Origin: UBA920 sp038257015
GTDB lineage: Bacteria; Patescibacteriota; Doudnabacteria; UBA920
Reading direction: 5' to 3'
Assembly (NCBI GenBank): GCA_038257015.1
Contig: JBBSJS010000032.1
Location: forward strand, 1 to 10,047
Length of the DNA: 10,047 nt
Below, one piece after another: positions 5,893-10,047 of the stretch. Position 1 is the stretch's first letter. The number at the start of each line of letters is the position of its first letter. The translations under genes and the position numbers were made by a program. The notes beneath the pieces were generated by a model. The model ran no database searches and was not told where the DNA came from. It saw only the letters and a program-made list of their open reading frames with translations.

Positions 5893-6407
5893 TTAATTTG
5901 TAAGTGGTTTTAAGAGTCTGATTATCATGAATTCAGGAATTTTCATAAGTTTGTCGTAGTCCTTTTGAGAAATCTCCTTCATTTCCTGCAATGGCATCGG
6001 TTCGATAAATCTCTCTAACAAAAAACCTGACTCCAGTCTTCTATGTAATGTATCGCTAAACTAGAATAGGCGAAATCAAATTGTTCATCAGTAAAGCCCA
6101 ATTCTTCCATATCCATTTGCTTGAAGATGCAGCCCGGGTAACTACTTGATGCAATCCTGATAAGATTTTTAGAAATATCAATTCCTACAGACTCGCTAGC
6201 TCCAAGGTTTTTTAGCTAATTACTATCCTCTCCACTACCACACCCTAAACTAATAACTTGTTTGTCTTTGATATCAGGGATAGCTTGATACATCGCTGGC
6301 TTCTCGTACAAGGAATGATAAATAGAGTCTTTTGGGTCTCGTACATGCTTAGTATAACCTTCGGCGTTCTCTTCGTACCATGAAATTGATTTGTAATCTG
6401 TTGACAT
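5893..6407 (-). pseudogene. Decayed class I SAM-dependent methyltransferase
   Basis: The start MSTDYKSISWYEENAEGYTK and the SAM loop VISLGCGSGEDSN are intact, but an in-frame TAG at 6216-6218 replaces what is probably a Tyr before LKNLGASESVGIDISKNLIR. The same frame continues through the motifs GIDISK and FAYSSLAIHYIEDWSQ, then hits TAG at 6015-6017. In another frame, starting near 6030, the C-terminus GFLLERFIEPMPLQEMKEIS ... IPEFMIIRLLKPLTN runs to a stop at 5893. In related methyltransferases about 70-80 residues separate these two blocks, so there is an internal deletion with a frameshift at about 6025-6034. The gene therefore carries two independent lesions. A promoter (TGT-TATGCT, 6414-6422) still lies six bases before the ATG at 6407. 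Confidence 0.85.
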
Positions 6408-6448
6408 GGTTAAAGCATAACAAAAAACCGCCCCTTCGGCGATTTTTA
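6408..6448 (-). repeat. Duplicated terminator-plus-promoter segment, copy 2
   Basis: This is the second copy of the 41-bp segment described at 5840-5880. It holds a hairpin (CGCC 6429-6432 with GGCG 6438-6441, flanked by A- and T-runs) and the extended -10 box TGT-TATGCT of the pseudogene. The terminator now has no minus-strand gene directly upstream. Confidence 0.7.
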
Positions 6449-6450
6449 TA

Positions 6451-6480
6451 TGTGACAGAGAATGTGGATGGAAGTGGGAA
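6451..6480 (-). repeat. 3'-end repeat element, copy A
   Basis: This 30-bp sequence matches 7969-7998 at 27 of 30 positions (core AGAGAnTGTGGAnGGAAGTG) and, like that copy, sits directly against a terminator on its downstream (minus-strand) side. There is no gene upstream on the minus strand, so it may be the tail of a lost gene. Confidence 0.65.
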
Positions 6481-6498
6481 ACCAAATCGCACTGATAC

Positions 6499-6527
6499 TT
6501 GACTAAAAATGTAACTTATACTATAGT
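6499..6527 (+). promoter_or_regulatory. Sigma-70 promoter of the 6561 gene
   Basis: TTGACT (6499-6504), a 17-bp spacer and TATAGT (6522-6527). It predicts a leader of about 27 bases, in contrast to the leaderless neighbours. Confidence 0.72.
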
Positions 6528-6560
6528 ATTGTGTTCGAGTGAGAAATTTATGGAGGTATT

Positions 6561-6926
6561 ATGCTAAAAAAAGAAGATTTGAAAGTGGGCTTATTAATCT
6601 GGTGGAGTGCAGAACGCTACATGAGAGGATGGAGCTGCCCTGCAATTGTTACTGAGGCTTCTGATAAGTCATTCAAAGTGAGGAGCCTTGATGACTTTAA
6701 GGAAACTGATGATCTTCGTATGGAAGATGATCCTGAAGGTTTACCGTACAAAGACGAATCTAGCAGAAAGGAGATGAGAATTTGTACAATGGACGAAGTA
6801 AAGGAGTACTTCAAAAAATCTATGCGTGTGATGGAAGACAAAGTTACGGAAAACCAGAGAGCATTAACAGATGCACAGTCTAATTTAACTGAGTACCAAG
6901 AAAGAGTTAAGGATTTTTTACTCTAA
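6561..6926 (+). CDS. Protein of unknown function with C-terminal coiled coil (121 aa)
   Basis: I do not recognise the family. Residues 1-50 (LKVGLLIWWSAERYMRGWSC, then PAIVTEASDKSFKVRSLDD) look like a small beta-barrel, similar in pattern to SH3-like or KOW-like folds. Residues 75-121 are charged and helical with heptad-like spacing, probably a coiled coil. The start ATG at 6561 has GGAGG (6552-6556) at proper distance; an ATG at 6551 overlaps that site and is not in frame. It has its own sigma-70 promoter and a terminator, so it is a stand-alone unit inserted between minus-strand genes. Confidence 0.8.
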   Translation: MLKKEDLKVGLLIWWSAERYMRGWSCPAIVTEASDKSFKVRSLDDFKETDDLRMEDDPEGLPYKDESSRKEMRICTMDEVKEYFKKSMRVMEDKVTENQRALTDAQSNLTEYQERVKDFLL

Positions 6927-6943
6927 TAGGTACCTAACTTACG

Positions 6944-6973
6944 AAAACCGCTGAAATATATTAGCGGTTTTTT
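6944..6973. terminator. Intrinsic terminator, mainly for the 6561 gene
   Basis: AAAACCGCT (6944-6952) pairs perfectly with AGCGGTTTT (6963-6971) around a 10-nt loop, with six T in a row. The complementary A-run makes it usable by the convergent kinase gene too. Confidence 0.82.
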
Positions 6974-6981
6974 AATTACTT

Positions 6982-7005
6982 AGAGATTGTGGACTAAAGT
7001 AAGGT
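6982..7005 (-). repeat. 3'-end repeat element, copy C (degenerate)
   Basis: AGAGATTGTGGAC (6982-6994) is identical to the core of copy B (7975-7987); the rest is diverged. It lies between the kinase stop codon (7009) and the terminator, the same position as copy B behind the peptidase gene. Confidence 0.5.
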
Positions 7006-7008
7006 GAA

Positions 7009-7887
7009 TTATGAATTCACAATATTCTCAATAATTTCCTTGTTGAAAATCTCAAATGGATTAGGGTATCTGTCTAGCGCTCTTATTACTAAATACAAAT
7101 CCAATTTGTCTCTGTTAGTATTAATAAAATCTTCTCCGTACCCTTTCATAAAAGCTTTAAGCAACACTATGTCTTTAGAATTACTTTCTTTGTCAGTTTC
7201 TACATAAACCCCATTAGGGAAATGCGTCATGATTATAGTTAAATCATACAGCGGGTCACCAGCAAATAATTCTGAGCTTTTATCATACAGGACCACTTCA
7301 CCATTTTTAATTAGTGTATTGCCGTCATGTAGGTCACCATGGATTAGGGTTATATCTGATGGTTCAATATCTAATCGTGGATAGGCGTAGTTTTTAATCT
7401 TATCTAACAAATTAACATCCAAACCGTTTTCGTCTTCAAGTTGATCGGTAATAGCTTTGTCGAGTACATCTTTAAGATGCTTTTTCCAGTTCAGAATCTC
7501 TTTTTGGTTCTCAGAATTAACTTTAAAAGGTTCATCATATTTGATGTTATGCAAATCCCTCACAGCCCTTCCCCATCTTTCCACATCAACCACGCTTTCC
7601 CACTCTATACCTTTCGAATTTGGAATATACTCTAACAATAATTGATTGTCTTGCAAATGAGGGCTGTCGAATACTTTCAAAGAAGGCAAGTTATGATCAT
7701 TTAGGGTTTTCAGAAAATCTTTTTCATTCCAAATATCTTCATTGTCCGCAGTCTTAAAAATATACTGAACATTATCAACCTCGATTAGTTTCACAAAAGA
7801 ACTGTGCCCGTTCAATTCCTTAACTAACCTAGCCTCGTTTGGGTCAAAACTTGTCATAAAATCATTATGGAGTGCTTCAAATTTCAT
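7009..7887 (-). CDS. APH-family small-molecule kinase (aminoglycoside phosphotransferase/choline kinase fold)
   Basis: The 292-residue product has LIHGDLHDGN (181-190), the Brenner motif with catalytic Asp185 and Asn190, and VVLYDKSSELFAGDPLYDL (198-216) with metal-binding Asp202 and the GDPxxDL signature. The N-lobe Lys45 in YIFKTA is the likely ATP-binding lysine. The loop after Asp202 is KSS rather than the usual F/W-E, so the substrate group is unclear; antibiotic resistance should not be assumed, because this fold also covers choline, fructosamine and macrolide kinases. An extended -10 box (TGT-TATGAT) ends six bases before the ATG. Its 3' end carries copy C of the repeat and the terminator at 6944-6973. 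Confidence 0.85.
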   Translation of the reverse strand: MKFEALHNDFMTSFDPNEARLVKELNGHSSFVKLIEVDNVQYIFKTADNEDIWNEKDFLKTLNDHNLPSLKVFDSPHLQDNQLLLEYIPNSKGIEWESVVDVERWGRAVRDLHNIKYDEPFKVNSENQKEILNWKKHLKDVLDKAITDQLEDENGLDVNLLDKIKNYAYPRLDIEPSDITLIHGDLHDGNTLIKNGEVVLYDKSSELFAGDPLYDLTIIMTHFPNGVYVETDKESNSKDIVLLKAFMKGYGEDFINTNRDKLDLYLVIRALDRYPNPFEIFNKEIIENIVNS

Positions 7888-7893
7888 GCAATT

Positions 7894-7902
7894 ATCATAA
7901 CA
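7894..7902 (-). promoter_or_regulatory. Extended -10 promoter for the kinase gene, leaderless
   Basis: TGT-TATGAT on the minus strand is followed by six bases and ATG. A weak TTGGAG is 18 bases upstream. No Shine-Dalgarno is present. Confidence 0.6.
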
Positions 7903-7939
7903 AACATATCACCATTACTCCAAAAACCATACCTAAAGA

Positions 7940-7976
7940 AAAAACACCCAGCTTTCACTGAGTGTTTTTGTGGCAG
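7940..7976 (-). repeat. 37-bp direct repeat, copy downstream of the peptidase gene
   Basis: These bases are identical to 8616-8652. The copy consists of a terminator plus the last six bases of tRNA-Trp (CTGCCA on the minus strand). Here no tRNA precedes it; copy B of the 3'-end element does instead. Confidence 0.85.
7941..7968 (-). terminator. Intrinsic terminator of the peptidase gene
   Basis: On the minus strand AAAACACTCAG pairs with CTGGGTGTTTT (one G-U pair) around TGAAAG, followed by T residues. It is a duplicate of the tRNA-Trp terminator. Confidence 0.8.
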
Positions 7977-7998
7977 AGATTGTGGACGGAAGTGGGAA
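7969..7998 (-). repeat. 3'-end repeat element, copy B
   Basis: It begins directly after the stop codon of the peptidase gene and runs into the terminator. It matches copy A at 27 of 30 positions and the core of copy C. Confidence 0.65.
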
Positions 7999-8574
7999 CT
8001 ATTTTGATTGAGAATATTCCGTGATAAAGATTCTATTTTCATACTCTGGTAGTAAAACTAGTTCGAACTCCGAACCCACTTCATCAAGTTTACCTTTGTA
8101 TTTTTCATGGTAGTGAGGAATGAGTCTGATTGGGAGCAATCCTAGTCCCTCCATAGCTTTGTCTGCATTTGGACTATAGCAATACTTAGCCAAGACATTT
8201 GCTCCTGCAGATTCGCCAGCTACTACTTTACCTTTTAAGTAATTAACTAATTCAGGGAAACGGTTAAGTACTTCTAGCAATTTTATATTTTTACCTCCAA
8301 CGAAATATACTATATCGGCTTTTTTGATTTGCGAGATGAAATCTTGCTCATTTGCAATTTCAAATGAAAGTTTTTGAGCTTTAGTAACTTGCTTAAACTC
8401 TGATGCAATCCTTTCTTTCTTGGGTACAAATCTTTCATATTCATTTGCAAATAACACCAATAATACACTTGAAGACTCTGGAGCATCTTTCAGTATTTCT
8501 AGGTAAAATTCATCATTGTTGTTTTCTGTATTATTTATGTTAAAACCACCGTTTAAAATATATTTTATATTCAT
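7999..8574 (-). CDS. Peptidase S51-like (class I glutamine amidotransferase-like) hydrolase
   Basis: From the start chosen the protein has 191 residues. ADIVYFVGGKN (86-96) and VVAGESAGANVLA (117-129) match peptidase E/cyanophycinase-type enzymes, with nucleophile Ser122 in GESAGA; His154 in LIPHYH is the likely catalytic histidine. S51 enzymes cut dipeptides after N-terminal Asp, but the specificity here is not shown. The frame is open to 8604, but ATG at 8574 fits better: MNIKYILNGG opens the first strand, and TATAAT (8581-8586) ends six bases before it. The unit lies directly downstream of tRNA-Trp and is bracketed by 37-bp direct repeats. Confidence 0.82.
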   Translation of the reverse strand: MNIKYILNGGFNINNTENNNDEFYLEILKDAPESSSVLLVLFANEYERFVPKKERIASEFKQVTKAQKLSFEIANEQDFISQIKKADIVYFVGGKNIKLLEVLNRFPELVNYLKGKVVAGESAGANVLAKYCYSPNADKAMEGLGLLPIRLIPHYHEKYKGKLDEVGSEFELVLLPEYENRIFITEYSQSK

Positions 8575-8580
8575 CCATAT

Positions 8581-8588
8581 ATTATACA
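8581..8588 (-). promoter_or_regulatory. -10 promoter of the peptidase gene, leaderless
   Basis: TATAAT with TG directly before it lies on the minus strand and ends six bases before the ATG at 8574. It also decides the start codon, since the upstream in-frame ATG at 8604 would precede it. Confidence 0.6.
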
Positions 8589-8615
8589 CCAGTTCAACTC
8601 GCACGACTCAAAAAC

Positions 8616-8652
8616 AAAAACACCCAGCTTTCACTGAGTGTTTTTGTGGCAG
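8616..8652 (-). repeat. 37-bp direct repeat, copy at the tRNA-Trp 3' end
   Basis: Identical to 7940-7976. This copy overlaps the last six bases of the real tRNA-Trp gene and is presumably the source. Confidence 0.85.
8617..8644 (-). terminator. Intrinsic terminator of the tRNA-Thr / rpmG / tRNA-Trp cluster
   Basis: The same 11-bp stem and 6-nt loop as at 7941-7968, two bases after the tRNA-Trp CCA end and followed on the minus strand by a T-rich stretch. Confidence 0.82.
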
Positions 8653-8720
8653 GGGCGGTAGGAATCGAACCTACGCAAATGGTTTTGGAGACCATTGTAC
8701 TACCATTATACGACGCCCCC
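8647..8720 (-). tRNA. trnW: tRNA-Trp (anticodon CCA)
   Basis: The 74-nt cloverleaf has acceptor strands GGGGGCG and CGCCCCT (one terminal G-U pair), discriminator G and an encoded CCA end. The anticodon arm is ATGGT-CTCCAAA-ACCAT, giving anticodon CCA. The T arm is GTAGG-TTCGATT-CCTAC. It follows rpmG by 58 bases, an arrangement seen in many bacteria, where secE and nusG usually come next; here a terminator and an accessory gene follow. Confidence 0.97.
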
Positions 8721-8731
8721 ATATAGCAAAA

Positions 8732-8773
8732 GAATCAAGATTGTTTTGGGATTCCAATTACAGCTCTTGATTC
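8732..8773 (-). other. Hairpin between rpmG and tRNA-Trp
   Basis: GAATCAAGA (8732-8740) pairs perfectly with TCTTGATTC (8765-8773) across a 24-nt loop. On the minus strand it is followed by only four T, so it may be a processing site or a leaky terminator rather than a full stop. Confidence 0.5.
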
Positions 8774-8778
8774 AGTTA

Positions 8779-8934
8779 CTACTTAGTTTCTTTGTGGCCT
8801 GTCATTTTGCGACAAGTCTTGCAAAACTTTTTCAGCTCCAAGCGAGCCTGAGTATTCTTTTTATTCTTTCTAGAAGTATAATTTAAGTTATGACAATCAG
8901 TACATTCTAGATCGATTCTGTGTTCTTGCGACAT
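8779..8934 (-). CDS. rpmG: 50S ribosomal protein L33
   Basis: The 51-residue product starts MSQEHRIDLECTDCHNLNYT and ends with KFCKTCRKMTGHKETK. The two CxxC pairs (Cys11/Cys14 and Cys38/Cys41) form the zinc ribbon of the C+ type of L33; NYTSRKNKKNT and the basic C-terminal region are typical. It sits between tRNA-Thr and tRNA-Trp, a placement common for rpmG. No Shine-Dalgarno is visible before the ATG at 8934. Confidence 0.95.
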   Translation of the reverse strand: MSQEHRIDLECTDCHNLNYTSRKNKKNTQARLELKKFCKTCRKMTGHKETK

Positions 8935-8956
8935 TGATTCTATTCTGATTAATTAC

Positions 8957-8979
8957 GAATCTTTCCAAAAGAAAGATTC
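8957..8979 (-). other. Hairpin between tRNA-Thr and rpmG
   Basis: GAATCTTTC (8957-8965) pairs perfectly with GAAAGATTC (8971-8979) around CAAAA, beginning right after the tRNA-Thr CCA end. There is no T-run after it on the minus strand, so a tRNA 3' processing signal is more likely than termination. Confidence 0.5.
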
Positions 8980-9055
8980 TGGAGCCGGCTGTCGGACTCG
9001 AACCGACCACCTACGGTTTACAAAACCGTTGCTCTACCGGATGAGCTAAGCCGGC
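8980..9055 (-). tRNA. trnT: tRNA-Thr (anticodon UGU)
   Basis: The 76-nt cloverleaf has acceptor strands GCCGGCT and AGCCGGC, discriminator T and an encoded CCA. The D arm is GCTC...GAGC, the anticodon arm ACGGT-TTTGTAA-ACCGT (anticodon TGT), and the T arm GTCGG-TTCGAGT-CCGAC. A fragment of its 5' end is repeated 120 bp upstream. Confidence 0.97.
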
Positions 9056-9178
9056 CTGGCTTATTTATTTCTTTGACTTCCGCTTCAGCAAAGCCGAACC
9101 GGTCTCGTTAAATGTTTTATAGTTACCAGCTATTAATTAACCGCGCTCTGCGCTAGGCGGATGAGCTAAGCCGGCCTG
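9038..9178 (-). repeat. 21-bp direct repeats of the tRNA-Thr 5' end flanking ~99 bp
   Basis: The stretch 9038-9058 (5' acceptor strand and D-arm start plus three upstream bases) recurs exactly at 9158-9178. Only the first 18 nt of a tRNA are present in the distal copy. The intervening 99 bp (9059-9157) shows no gene; it contains GGTTCGGC and GCGC...GCGC pieces faintly like tRNA arms. The distal copy lies a few bases after the palindrome TTGATATATATCAA (9185-9198), which may hold the original promoter. Confidence 0.7.
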
Positions 9179-9228
9179 ACCCCATTGATATATATCAAAT
9201 TTAACTTCTGAATTCTAACACTTTTATA

Positions 9229-9257
9229 TTGAAAAGTCCAGTAATTTTTGCTATAAT
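9229..9257 (+). promoter_or_regulatory. Strong sigma-70 promoter upstream of a short leader ORF
   Basis: TTGAAA (9229-9234), exactly 17 bp, then TATAAT (9252-9257). It is among the best promoters in the window and no full-length gene follows it. Confidence 0.8.
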
Positions 9258-9297
9258 TTGTGGGTAAATATTACAAACATTCCTAAAGGAGAAAAGA

Positions 9298-9324
9298 ATG
9301 CGAATCCGACTCTACCAGCTATAA
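9298..9324 (+). CDS. Eight-codon ORF, possible leader peptide
   Basis: ATG at 9298 follows AAAGGAG (9285-9291) by six bases and encodes MRIRLYQL then TAA. The R-I-R triplet right after the start is of the +X+ type known from macrolide-dependent arrest peptides such as the MRLR core of the ErmDL leader. Codons 3-5 (CCGACT, 9306-9311) can pair with AGTCGG (9334-9339), and GCAAT (9340-9344) could pair with ATTGC (9360-9364) in competition with the terminator. No regulated gene follows on this strand in the window. It could equally be the front of a broken gene or a small RNA. Confidence 0.4.
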   Translation: MRIRLYQL

Positions 9325-9347
9325 AACAGGGCAAGTCGGGCAATCAC

Positions 9348-9375
9348 AAAAAGCAAGAAATTGCTTTTTAATTTT
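9348..9375 (+). terminator. Intrinsic terminator after the leader ORF
   Basis: AAAAAGCAA (9348-9356) pairs perfectly with TTGCTTTTT (9361-9369) around a GAAA tetraloop, followed by ATTTT. With the promoter at 9229 it defines a transcript of about 110 nt. Confidence 0.78.
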
Positions 9376-9571
9376 GTCTAAATAAAACAACCAAGACTGT
9401 ACACACCCCGCGCTAAATGAAGATTAAATAAAAACCTCACAACAGTGAAGTTTTTATTATGGTGGCCCGTTTCGAGATACTTCTCGAACTAAATTGGCTC
9501 TGTTAAGCGCACTTCGGGAGTGGTTTTCGGACGAAGAACATGTATTAAATTTCCATAACTGGCGGATCAAT
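9376..9571. other. Gene-free stretch with a terminator and an inverted repeat
   Basis: No coding region was found here. It contains a near-palindromic terminator at 9430-9455 and the perfect inverted repeat TTCGAGA-TACT-TCTCGAA (9471-9488). On the minus strand this repeat is followed by GGGCCACCA, vaguely like a tRNA T arm and CCA end, but no cloverleaf can be drawn. Confidence 0.5.
9430..9457. terminator. Bidirectional terminator, likely for the HEPN-like gene
   Basis: AAAAACCTCAC (9430-9440) pairs with GTGAAGTTTTT (9445-9455) with one mismatch around AACA (G-U on the minus strand), with A- and T-runs on both sides. It lies about 115 bases after the minus-strand stop at 9572. Confidence 0.65.
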
Positions 9572-10045
9572 CTAGTCCCGAGCTGAGTATTTGATCTCAA
9601 GCTCGCTGATCGACGGCATCATAGAATCCTGCGCAACAAATAATGAACGTATAACGAAATTTATGTTAGCCAAAAACTTATCAAATGCCACATCATCTGT
9701 AATCGGTGTGCCTTTATAAGTCACGCTGTCTGAGGTTAAACGATGGGCGAATCCATTCCTTACCCCCCTTAAATTGGATAGCTCTCCAAAAACCTTTTTT
9801 GAGAGGATTTTATAAGAAAGAAGTAACTGTGATTTAGTAAAGAGGTCGAGGCCGTCTAGAAGTTTTTCAAATTCTTCAAATGAGCAGTGTGGCTGCACAT
9901 AATTTACAAGTAAAGAGTTAATTAAGAATTCAATCTTCGAAAAAACTTCTAACATTGAACCTCGATCCCGTTCAATGTCTGACATAATTACATCTTTGTA
10001 GACACTTTCTGTCTTTGTAAGCTGGAATCCATCACATACAAGCAT
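9572..10045 (-). CDS. HEPN-like (DUF4145/MltR-like) protein, possibly truncated by the window edge
   Basis: The visible 157 residues are helical, with MLEVFSKIEFLINSLLVNYV (31-50) as a first long helix and GELSNLRGVRNGFAHRLT (87-104). RNGFAH (96-101) fits the R-x4-H motif of HEPN domains, as in the LRxxRNxxAH pattern of DUF4145 and mannitol-repressor-like proteins. HEPN proteins are often RNases of toxin or defence systems, but many members with this pattern have no shown nuclease activity. The ATG at 10045 is two bases from the edge, so the true start may lie outside; M21 (MSDIERDRG) is an alternative internal start. No partner antitoxin can be seen downstream. Confidence 0.6.
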   Translation of the reverse strand: MLVCDGFQLTKTESVYKDVIMSDIERDRGSMLEVFSKIEFLINSLLVNYVQPHCSFEEFEKLLDGLDLFTKSQLLLSYKILSKKVFGELSNLRGVRNGFAHRLTSDSVTYKGTPITDDVAFDKFLANINFVIRSLFVAQDSMMPSISELEIKYSARD

Positions 10046-10047
10046 TT

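Noticed and set aside
6216..6485. An intact 89-residue minus-strand gene starting at 6485
   Set aside because: It is the front of the methyltransferase pseudogene; residues before MSTDYK translate the terminator and the 3'-end repeat, and the end is the premature TAG.
7969..7998. Decayed tRNA upstream of the CTGCCA end behind the peptidase gene
   Set aside because: The sequence before CTGCCA does not form a T arm or acceptor that pairs with anything nearby; only the last six bases are tRNA-derived.
5840..8652. Integron-like cassette array with attC sites
   Set aside because: The 3'-end elements lack the GTTRRRY and RYYYAAC core pairs and the imperfect palindrome of attC, the genes are not all in one orientation, and there is no integrase in the window.
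9460..9500. tRNA 3' end near GGGCCACCA on the minus strand
   Set aside because: No acceptor partner or anticodon arm can be found; the GAGA/TCTC part is a plain inverted repeat.
1..10047. CRISPR array, insertion sequence or phage genes
   Set aside because: No regular spaced repeats, transposase, integrase or phage structural genes were seen on either strand.

Overview
The window looks like a chromosomal piece of a small-genome, AT-rich bacterium, most likely of the Candidate Phyla Radiation (Patescibacteria). I infer this from the divergent short TruB, the divergent UppS, the pared-down RNase P RNA, tight tail-to-tail gene packing, promoters that abut start codons, and standard stop use (no in-frame TGA). 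The phylum is an inference; no marker here fixes it.

Layout. 1-442 (-): N-terminal membrane part of a polyprenyl glycosylphosphotransferase. 479-945 (+): rnpB with its promoter, a repeat hairpin inserted in the RNA, and a terminator whose loop holds a second repeat. 977-1533 (+): two small proteins of unknown function with strong Shine-Dalgarno sites. 1541-2233 (-): UppS-like prenyltransferase, divergent from truB (2335-3087, +). 3084-4052 (-): YunG-like protein plus an O-methyltransferase-like enzyme. 4107-4676 (+): ParB/sulfiredoxin-like protein. 4697-5839 (-): HAD phosphatase followed by a membrane HEAGH (M50-like) protein. 5893-6407 (-): decayed SAM methyltransferase. 6561-6926 (+): unknown protein. 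7009-7887 (-): APH-family kinase. 7999-8574 (-): S51-like peptidase. 8647-9055 (-): tRNA-Thr(UGU), rpmG (L33) and tRNA-Trp(CCA), a translation cluster. 9229-9375 (+): a strong promoter, an 8-codon ORF and a terminator. 9572-end (-): HEPN-like protein.

Two expression styles can be seen. Several minus-strand genes have an extended -10 box (TGNTATNNT or close) ending 6-7 nt before the ATG and no Shine-Dalgarno, so they should give leaderless mRNAs. The small unknown genes at 977, 1273, 6561 and 9298 instead have AGGAGG-like sites. Terminators of convergent genes are often embedded in the opposing coding sequence.

The most interesting stretch is about 5840-8652, downstream of tRNA-Trp. It holds one-gene units (peptidase, kinase, broken methyltransferase, HAD) separated by terminators and by a repeated 3'-end element. 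The peptidase unit is bracketed by an exact 37-bp direct repeat that includes the last 6 nt of tRNA-Trp. It reads like accessory one-gene cassettes accumulated behind a tRNA, although no recombinase is present in the window.
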